Assembly: GCA_934667465.1 (NCBI GenBank)
Contig: CAKUMG010000370.1
Span: forward strand, 1 to 6,281
DNA from: an uncultured Actinoplanes sp.
GTDB lineage: Bacteria > Actinomycetota > Actinomycetes > Mycobacteriales > Micromonosporaceae
Reading direction: 5' to 3'
Length of the DNA: 6,281 nt
Shown: piece by piece, positions 1 to 6,281 of the stretch
How the letters are laid out: each line of letters opens with the position of its first letter
Numbering within the stretch: position 1 is the first letter of the stretch
Notes under the pieces: model-generated
The model's input: the letters and a program-made list of their open reading frames with translations, nothing else
Told to the model about the DNA's origin: nothing
Database searches by the model: none
Position numbers and translations under genes: made by a program

Positions 1-938
1 GGTACGGACGCCGCGAGCCGCCGCCCGACCTCGACCAGCAGCCGGTCGCCCAGCGTGTGACCGAGCGCGTCGTTCACGGTCCGGAACCGGTCGATGTCGA
101 GCAGCAGCAGGGCGCCCCGCCGCCGCGGATGCCACTCGGCGACCGTGGCCTGCAGGGCGCGCCGGTTGGGCAGGCCGGTCAGCTCGTCGATGCGGGCCGA
201 GCGCTCGTGCTCGCCCGCCGAGCGGAGCATGCGGTGGACGGCGTGCAGGGCGAGCAGGACCAGCGGTACGAGCGCGATGCCGACCCGCGCGGCGGCGAGC
301 ACCACCGGGCCGAGCAGCAGCAACGACGCCGTGGCGAACAGCTCCAGCCCCCCGCGCTGCGACCGGCGCGGGCGGCGTCGCTCGACGGCGATGCGCCCGG
401 CCACGGCGTCCAGGGTGTAGCGCGCGGCGATCCAGGCGGCGGCCGCCACGACGGTGAGCAGTGCGTCGCCCCAGCCCGGGCCGGCGGTCCCCTGCCAGCC
501 GGCACCGCCCCGCCAGCCGGCGAGCACCGCCACACCCCCGGCAGCGCCGAGCGCGCAGGTCTGCTGGAGCGCGAGGTAGAGCGCGCGGCGGGCGGAGTGC
601 CGCATCCGGATCCCGGCGACCGCGAGCGCGGCGAGCTGCACGGCCAGCGCGGGCAGGAACCCCCACGCGAGCACGATGCCGAACGTGAAGCAGATGGACG
701 GCAGCACGAGGGAGCTCGCCCTGCGGTTGGCCAGCACGTACGGCCGGGCGTCGACCACGACCGCCAGCGCGGCCATGGTCCAGAACGCCGCGGGCAGGCC
801 GCCGAACAGCCGGGGCAGGGTCGCCCACAGCACGCCGTCGACGAGCACGGCACAGCCGACTGCGACGACGACCCCGCGGCGGGCCGCGAGGGTCCGCCGA
901 TCGCCCGGCAGGGAGCTGCGCAGACGTGCGGCACCCAT
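1..938 (-). CDS. Membrane-anchored GGDEF-domain protein (putative diguanylate cyclase), C-terminus beyond window
   Basis: Partial: 312 codons are visible and the frame runs open off the left edge. Residues 1-20 are basic. About 22-235 hold several hydrophobic stretches (roughly 22-40, 50-64, 78-110, 121-141, 159-176, 203-234), so six to eight membrane spans. A GGDEF domain follows: DELTGLPNRR at 251-260, DIDRF at 281-285, VNDALGH at 288-294 and GD at 297-298. In this family the first Asp of DxDxF binds metal, and Asn289 and Asp298 match guanine-contacting positions. The Lys usually after DxDxF is Arg286. The GG(D/E)EF signature itself and the RxxD inhibitory site lie outside the window, so catalytic activity cannot be judged, and a following EAL domain is possible. 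Likely role: c-di-GMP synthesis at the membrane in response to an unknown signal; the sensor region matches no domain I recognise. ATG at 938 is chosen because GGAGG lies 4 nt upstream; an in-frame ATG at 983 has no clear ribosome site. Confidence 0.88.
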   Translation of the reverse strand, partial: MGAARLRSSLPGDRRTLAARRGVVVAVGCAVLVDGVLWATLPRLFGGLPAAFWTMAALAVVVDARPYVLANRRASSLVLPSICFTFGIVLAWGFLPALAVQLAALAVAGIRMRHSARRALYLALQQTCALGAAGGVAVLAGWRGGAGWQGTAGPGWGDALLTVVAAAAWIAARYTLDAVAGRIAVERRRPRRSQRGGLELFATASLLLLGPVVLAAARVGIALVPLVLLALHAVHRMLRSAGEHERSARIDELTGLPNRRALQATVAEWHPRRRGALLLLDIDRFRTVNDALGHTLGDRLLVEVGRRLAASV

Positions 939-942
939 GCGA

Positions 943-947
943 CCTCC
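943..947 (-). promoter_or_regulatory. Ribosome binding site of the GGDEF gene
   Basis: The minus strand reads GGAGG, 4 nt before the ATG at 938. It decides the start over the in-frame ATG at 983. The same GGAGGTCGC string also precedes the ligA start codon. Confidence 0.6.
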
Positions 948-1003
948 ACGATGGCGTCGATCGACCGATCTCCCCCTCACCATAGATCCACATGGACAAA
1001 ATG

Positions 1004-1029
1004 ACGCTAAAGCGACTAGGCGTTATCAA
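1004..1029 (-). promoter_or_regulatory. Possible promoter of the GGDEF gene
   Basis: Around 981-1040 the sequence is clearly richer in A and T than its surroundings. On the minus strand TTGATA (1029-1024) and TAGCGT (1009-1004, fitting the actinobacterial TAnnnT -10 pattern) lie 14 nt apart, shorter than the usual 16-18. An alternative -10, TATGGT, lies at 984-979 without a good -35 element. The region is a likely promoter location, but the exact hexamers are uncertain. Confidence 0.3.
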
Positions 1030-1097
1030 ATCGCCACATCTACGCCCACGCGGAACCGGCCGAAGATCACCCGTTGGTGTCCTCTCCGGCTCCCCGC

Positions 1098-1120
1098 GCC
1101 CGGCCCCCTCGAAGCCGGGC
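1098..1120 (-). terminator. Hairpin directly after ligA stop, candidate terminator
   Basis: A 7-bp perfect inverted repeat (GCCCGGC at 1098-1104, GCCGGGC at 1114-1120) with a 9-nt loop begins 3 nt after the ligA stop codon. No T-run follows, which is common for actinobacterial terminators but makes the call less certain. GC-rich chance hairpins are frequent in this sequence. Confidence 0.4.
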
Positions 1121-1122
1121 CG

Positions 1123-3537
<2,415 letters not shown>

Positions 3538-3559
3538 GCCGCTCCGGGGCCGTGCGGAG

Positions 3560-3565
3560 TACGGT
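3560..3565 (+). promoter_or_regulatory. Possible -10 element giving a leaderless PemK-like transcript
   Basis: TACGGT fits TAnnnT and ends 7 nt before the ATG at 3573, so transcription could start at or next to the start codon. This would explain why no well-placed Shine-Dalgarno is seen; GGAG at 3556-3559 is 13 nt away. No convincing -35 hexamer is visible. Confidence 0.25.
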
Positions 3566-3572
3566 TCGGCGG

Positions 3573-4010
3573 ATGGTGCGATGGTCAGTGGCGGTCCTGG
3601 TGGTGTTCGCCGCCGCGGTGGCATACGTGTGGTGGCGAGAGAGCCGGTCCCGCGCGCCGGCCCGGGGCGACATCTGGTGGGCCGACGTGCCGTTCGCCCG
3701 GGGCCGCGGCGCGAAGCTGCGCCCCTGCCTGGTGCTGCTTCCCCGCCCCGGCGGCGCGGTGGTGCTCAAGATCACGAGCCAGGACAAGAGTCACCGCCGC
3801 GACCACGTCCGCATTCCGACCCGCCGCTGGGACAGGCACGCCGACCACGACTCCTATGTGAACCTGGGCGAGCCGATCATGGTCCGGAGCGACGCGTTCC
3901 AGCGCCGGGCGGGCCGGGCCGCCTGGAGCGTCCGCCGCCAGGTGGGCCGCCGCCGCAACCTGGCCCGGTCCCGGCTCGAGCAGCTCGCCACCGGCCGCCG
4001 GACTGGCTGA
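3573..4010 (+). CDS. PemK/MazF-family protein with N-terminal membrane anchor
   Basis: 145 residues. Residues 4-20 (WSVAVLVVFAAAVAYVW) form one hydrophobic span, followed by a basic stretch (WRESRSRAPAR). By the positive-inside rule the rest should face the cytoplasm. From residue 31 the sequence follows the PemK/MazF fold: RGDIWWADVPF (31-41), KLRPCLVLL (48-56), LKITSQDK (65-72), then SYVNLGEPIMV (94-104). In MazF endoribonucleases an Arg in the RP motif and a Thr in the following strand are catalytic; Arg50 and Thr68 occupy these places by my alignment. MazF proteins cut single-stranded RNA and normally pair with an upstream antitoxin, but no antitoxin-sized gene adjoins on this strand. The activity may be retained or the fold reused; toxin function is not established. 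The start is uncertain: an in-frame GTG at 3552 or 3576 is possible. It is transcribed divergently from ligA and converges on the VOC gene. Confidence 0.82.
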   Translation: MVRWSVAVLVVFAAAVAYVWWRESRSRAPARGDIWWADVPFARGRGAKLRPCLVLLPRPGGAVVLKITSQDKSHRRDHVRIPTRRWDRHADHDSYVNLGEPIMVRSDAFQRRAGRAAWSVRRQVGRRRNLARSRLEQLATGRRTG

Positions 4011-4015
4011 CCGGG

Positions 4016-4050
4016 CCTGCCGCCGCCGAAGCGTCCGGCCCGGCGGCAGG
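4016..4050. terminator. Strong inverted repeat between convergent genes, likely bidirectional terminator
   Basis: A perfect 10-bp stem (CCTGCCGCCG at 4016-4025, CGGCGGCAGG at 4041-4050) with a 15-nt loop begins 5 nt after the PemK-like stop. It sits between two convergent genes, so it could stop transcription from both sides. There is no T-run on either strand, as is common in actinobacteria. Confidence 0.55.
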
Positions 4051-4162
4051 GCTGACCAGGTCGGGCCGTCACCGGGCCACGCAGGAGAAATGGCCGGCTG
4101 GAAGGCAGGGCTGACCGGGCCCGGCCGTCACCAGGTCAGGCAGAAGGGATGGCCGGCCGGGT
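4045..4162. repeat. 59-nt tandem direct duplication covering the 3' end of the VOC gene
   Basis: Copies at 4045-4103 and 4104-4162 match at about 47 of 59 positions by hand alignment. The first 13 nt (GGCAGGGCTGACC) and the ATGGCCGGC block are identical. The right copy contains the last codons and stop of the VOC gene (PAGHPFCLTW, stop). The left copy, read in the same register on the minus strand, gives PAGHFSCVAR and a stop at the same place, so it looks like a decayed duplicate of the gene end. A 13-nt exact match to the right copy (GGCTGACCGGGCC) also spans the PemK-like stop codon at 4005-4017. Confidence 0.75.
4111..4139 (-). terminator. Hairpin overlapping the VOC stop codon
   Basis: CTGACC (4111-4116) and GGTCAG (4134-4139) can pair in a 6-bp stem with a 17-nt loop that contains the stop codon. 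This is a weaker candidate than the 4016-4050 stem for ending the minus-strand transcript. Confidence 0.25.
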
Positions 4163-4481
4163 CCGCGTACACCCGGAAGTCCTCGCCCTGTCCCTCCAGC
4201 CGCGTCGCCCCCGCGGCCAGCACCCGCTCCTCGGCCTCGTCGACGTCGGTGACCTCGATGTCGAAGTGGAACTGCTGCGGGCGGTCGCGGTCCGGCCAGC
4301 GCGGCGGCACGAGGTCGGGCGCCCGCTGGAACGCCACGCCCGGTGCGTCCGAGTCGGTGCGGATCGTCACCCAGTCGCCGGAGTCCTTGACGATGTGCAT
4401 GCCGAGCACCCGGCAGTAGAACTCCGCGAGCGACCGCGGATCGGGGCAGTCGATGACGACCGCGTGCAGGCGTCCAATCAT
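4128..4481 (-). CDS. VOC / glyoxalase-like domain protein
   Basis: 117 residues, single domain. It begins IGRLHAVVIDCPDPRSLAEFYCRVLGM (2-28), the usual opening of the vicinal-oxygen-chelate fold, and ends DFRVYADPAGHPFCLTW, typical of small actinobacterial glyoxalase-like proteins. A second half begins near QFHFDIEVTDVDEAEERVLAAGA (70-92). Candidate metal ligands are His6 and His72. The C-terminal Glu used by true glyoxalase I is replaced by Cys114, so lactoylglutathione lyase activity is unlikely and the substrate cannot be named. ATG at 4481 fits the family start; a GTG at 4514 would add 11 residues with no family resemblance. No clear Shine-Dalgarno precedes the ATG. It lies 49 nt after the MetE-like gene on the same strand and may share its transcript. 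Confidence 0.87.
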   Translation of the reverse strand: MIGRLHAVVIDCPDPRSLAEFYCRVLGMHIVKDSGDWVTIRTDSDAPGVAFQRAPDLVPPRWPDRDRPQQFHFDIEVTDVDEAEERVLAAGATRLEGQGEDFRVYADPAGHPFCLTW

Positions 4482-4492
4482 GACTGCATGAT
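4477..4492 (-). promoter_or_regulatory. Inverted repeat covering the VOC start codon
   Basis: The minus strand reads ATCATGCAGTCATGAT: a perfect 6-bp inverted repeat with a 4-nt loop. The VOC start ATG (4481) is in the right arm. The left arm has an out-of-frame ATG that opens a three-codon frame (M-Q-S) whose TGA overlaps the VOC ATG. It could be a small RNA hairpin, a protein site, or chance. Confidence 0.3.
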
Positions 4493-4530
4493 GCCCGGAG
4501 GAACGGCTCGTCACGCCCCGAACAAGACGA

Positions 4531-5544
4531 CTACACCTCGAACAGGCGGCGGCCGGCGTCGCGGCATGCGGTCAGGACCGAGCGCACGTACGCCGGGGAG
4601 GCGCCCGCGAGCCCGCACGCGGGCGTGACGACGACCTGCTCCGGCAACTGGCGCGCGGGGAAGCTCAGCTTGCTCCACAATGCCCGTACGCGATCGGCGA
4701 CCTCGGCCGACCCGCCGGCGCGCCCCGACGACGGCGGCGCCGTGGGCACCACCCCCGCGAACAGCCCGAGCCCGGCATCGATCGCCTCGCCCAGCGGGTC
4801 CAGCTCCCTGAGCAGGGACAGGTCGAGCGCGACGGCCGTGGCGCCCGCGTCGCGGATGACGCCCAGCGGCACGTCCGGCGCGCAGCTGTGCACGATCACC
4901 GGCACACCGGCGGCCTCGATCACCCTCCGCAGCGCGCTCGCCGCGTCGGGCCCGTCGACGGCCCGGTAGGCGCCCAGGCCGCTCTCGGTCGGCACCCGCC
5001 CGGCCAGCACCGTGGTCAGGGAGGGCTCGTCGAGCTGGAGCAGCACCTGCGCGCGGGGCAGCCGCCGGCGCACCTCGTCGACGTGCCGCCGCAGCCCCTC
5101 GGCCAGCGACCCGGTGAGGTCGCGCACGGCGCCGGGGTCGCGCAGCAGCCGGCCGCCGATGGGCAGCTCGAGGCTCGCCGCCAGGGTCCACGGCCCCGCG
5201 GCCTGGATCTTGACGGGCCCGGCGTAGCGGTCGGCCTGCTCGGTCAGCTGGTCGAGGTCGCGCTCCAGCAGGTCGGCGGTGCGCCGCAGGTCCTTGCCCG
5301 GGCGCGGCGCGACCTGCCAGCGGCCCGCATAGAGCTGGACGGGCAGTTCCACCAGGAGGCCGGCGGCGCGGCCGAGCAGATCCGCGCCGGGGCCCCGGGC
5401 GGGCAGCTCCGCAAGGTGCGGCAGGTCGGGCAGCTCGCCGAGGACGAGCCGCTGGGCCTCGGCGATGTCGGTGCCGGGCAGCGACCCGATCCCGCTCGCC
5501 GACCCCGGCGCCCAGGGAAAGCGCGCGGGCTCCAGCGCGGTCAC
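4531..5544 (-). CDS. Cobalamin-independent methionine synthase (MetE) C-terminal-domain-like protein
   Basis: 337 residues, one UroD/MetE-type barrel, against about 750 for full-length two-barrel MetE; it lacks the MetE N-terminal half. Motifs: GIGSLPGTD (18-26), [11 protein letters not shown] (112-122), QLDEPSL (170-176, like the MetE substrate-binding IDEPAL), VIVHSCAPD (216-224), and [10 protein letters not shown] (305-314). MetE binds a catalytic zinc through His, Cys, Glu and Cys; here His219, Cys221 and Cys310 match, but the Glu position appears to be Asp241 (VALDLS). Methyl transfer to a thiol is possible. The substrate and methyl donor are not known, and stand-alone proteins of this type often take non-standard donors. 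Start: GTG at 5544 overlaps the mnmA stop as GTGA, indicating translational coupling; residues upstream of it in the same frame look non-coding. From memory, a similar-length protein sits beside ligA in Mycobacterium. Confidence 0.88.
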   Translation of the reverse strand: MTALEPARFPWAPGSASGIGSLPGTDIAEAQRLVLGELPDLPHLAELPARGPGADLLGRAAGLLVELPVQLYAGRWQVAPRPGKDLRRTADLLERDLDQLTEQADRYAGPVKIQAAGPWTLAASLELPIGGRLLRDPGAVRDLTGSLAEGLRRHVDEVRRRLPRAQVLLQLDEPSLTTVLAGRVPTESGLGAYRAVDGPDAASALRRVIEAAGVPVIVHSCAPDVPLGVIRDAGATAVALDLSLLRELDPLGEAIDAGLGLFAGVVPTAPPSSGRAGGSAEVADRVRALWSKLSFPARQLPEQVVVTPACGLAGASPAYVRSVLTACRDAGRRLFEV

Positions 5545-6281
5545 GCGGGGACCGCGGCCACGGAGCCCGCCGTGATCGTCGCGGACCCCAGCACGATGTC
5601 GCCGGCCGGATCGGGGCGGTAGGCCACGATCGCCTGCCCCGCGGCCACCCCCCGGGCCGGGCTGCGCAGCGCGGCGGTCAGCCCGTCGGCCGCGGCGGTG
5701 ACGACGGCCTGCACGACCTCGCCGTGCGCCCGGAGCTGGACGTCGCACTCGACCGGGGTCGGCTCGCCGTGCCAGATCGGCCGGGTCGCGGTGACGGTGT
5801 CGACGGCGAGGTCCTCGCGCGGGCCGACGGTCACCGTGTTGGTCTTCGGGGTGATGGACAGGACATAGCGCGGGCGCCCGTCGGGGGCGGGCACGCGCAG
5901 GTCGAGGCCCTTGCGCTGACCGATCGTGTAGGCATAGGCGCCCGTGTGCTGCCCCAGCACGGCACCGGAGCGGCCGTCCACGATGTCGCCGGGCGCCTCG
6001 CCCAGCCGGTCGGCGAGGAAGCCCTTGGTGTCGCCGTCGGCGATGAAGCAGATGTCGTTGGAGTCGGGCTTGTCGGCGACGGCGAGGCCCCGCTCGGCGG
6101 CCTCCGCGCGCACCTGGGCCTTGGTCAGCTCGCCGAGCGGGAAGACGGCCCGGTCGAGCTGCTCGCGGGTGAGCACCGCCAGCACGTAGGACTGGTCCTT
6201 CGCGAGGTCGACGCTGCGGCGCAGCAGGCCGTCGGCGCCGAGCCGGGCGTGGTGGCCGGTGACGACCGCGTCGAAGCCGAG
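5541..6281 (-). CDS. mnmA: tRNA-specific 2-thiouridylase MnmA, N-terminus beyond window
   Basis: Partial: the last 246 residues plus stop. MnmA uses ATP and persulfide sulfur to make 2-thiouridine at the wobble base of tRNAs for Lys, Glu and Gln. Visible segment motifs: VVTGHHARL (6-14, the TGHYAR-type motif), KDQSYVL (28-34), [10 protein letters not shown] (71-80) with Cys78 (codon 6048-6050) matching the second catalytic cysteine, [10 protein letters not shown], and [17 protein letters not shown], followed by the C-terminal beta-barrel region. The ATP-binding SGGVDSS loop and the first catalytic Cys lie outside the window, roughly 100-120 residues missing. All visible motifs are intact. The stop overlaps the MetE-like start by 4 nt. 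A cysteine desulfurase gene often lies upstream in actinobacteria, but that area is not visible. Confidence 0.96.
   Translation of the reverse strand, partial: LGFDAVVTGHHARLGADGLLRRSVDLAKDQSYVLAVLTREQLDRAVFPLGELTKAQVRAEAAERGLAVADKPDSNDICFIADGDTKGFLADRLGEAPGDIVDGRSGAVLGQHTGAYAYTIGQRKGLDLRVPAPDGRPRYVLSITPKTNTVTVGPREDLAVDTVTATRPIWHGEPTPVECDVQLRAHGEVVQAVVTAAADGLTAALRSPARGVAAGQAIVAYRPDPAGDIVLGSATITAGSVAAVPA

Noticed and set aside
179..949. Minus-strand 256-codon frame starting at 949
   Set aside because: It is in a different phase from the frame giving DELTGLPNRR and DIDRF. Its product is Ser/Arg/Pro-rich and shows no family features.
57..1004. Plus-strand 315-codon frame over the GGDEF gene
   Set aside because: It has low-complexity His/Arg/Gly-rich composition and no domain. 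The opposite strand encodes a clear membrane plus GGDEF protein.
4888..5622. Plus-strand 244-codon frame antisense to the MetE-like gene
   Set aside because: It is a GC-driven shadow of the conserved minus-strand gene, with no ribosome site or domain.
5545..5748. N-terminal extension of the MetE-like frame to the ATG at 5748
   Set aside because: The extra 68 residues are Arg/Gly-rich without conservation signals and lie wholly inside mnmA. The GTG at 5544 with the GTGA overlap is the natural start.

Overview
The window is very GC-rich and its genes use strongly GC-ending codons. It carries an actinobacterial-type NAD-dependent DNA ligase, an actinobacterial MetE-like protein next to MnmA, and a GTG start with a 4-nt overlap. 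This points to a high-GC actinomycete chromosome. A Micromonosporaceae-like genus is my inference from general resemblance and is not proven. The content looks like core chromosome: no tRNA, rRNA, CRISPR array, transposase or phage gene is visible.

Layout, left to right: (1) 1-938, minus strand: N-terminal part of a multi-spanning membrane protein that ends in a GGDEF (diguanylate cyclase) domain, cut by the left edge. (2) 939-1122: intergenic, with an AT-richer promoter-like island and a hairpin just after the ligA stop. (3) 1123-3480, minus: complete ligA (785 codons), with an N-terminal extension and an unusual repeat-bearing C-terminal tail. (4) 3481-3572: short divergent promoter region. 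(5) 3573-4010, plus: a small PemK/MazF-fold protein with an N-terminal membrane anchor and no antitoxin beside it. (6) 4011-4127: convergent intergenic region with a strong inverted repeat and a 59-nt tandem duplication that includes the 3' end of the next gene. (7) 4128-4481, minus: small VOC/glyoxalase-like protein. (8) 4531-5544, minus: MetE C-terminal-domain-like protein. (9) 5541-6281, minus: C-terminal two thirds of mnmA (tRNA 2-thiouridylase), cut by the right edge.

mnmA and the MetE-like gene share a GTGA stop/start overlap and are almost certainly co-transcribed. The VOC gene follows 49 nt later and could be read from the same transcript. From memory, mnmA, a MetE-like gene and ligA lie close together in other actinobacteria such as Mycobacterium. 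Here the VOC gene and the plus-strand PemK-like gene lie between the MetE-like gene and ligA, so ligA needs its own promoter. I see no obviously new multi-gene system. The most unusual items are the membrane-anchored, antitoxin-less MazF-like protein, the repeat tail of LigA and the duplicated VOC gene end. All alignments were done by eye.
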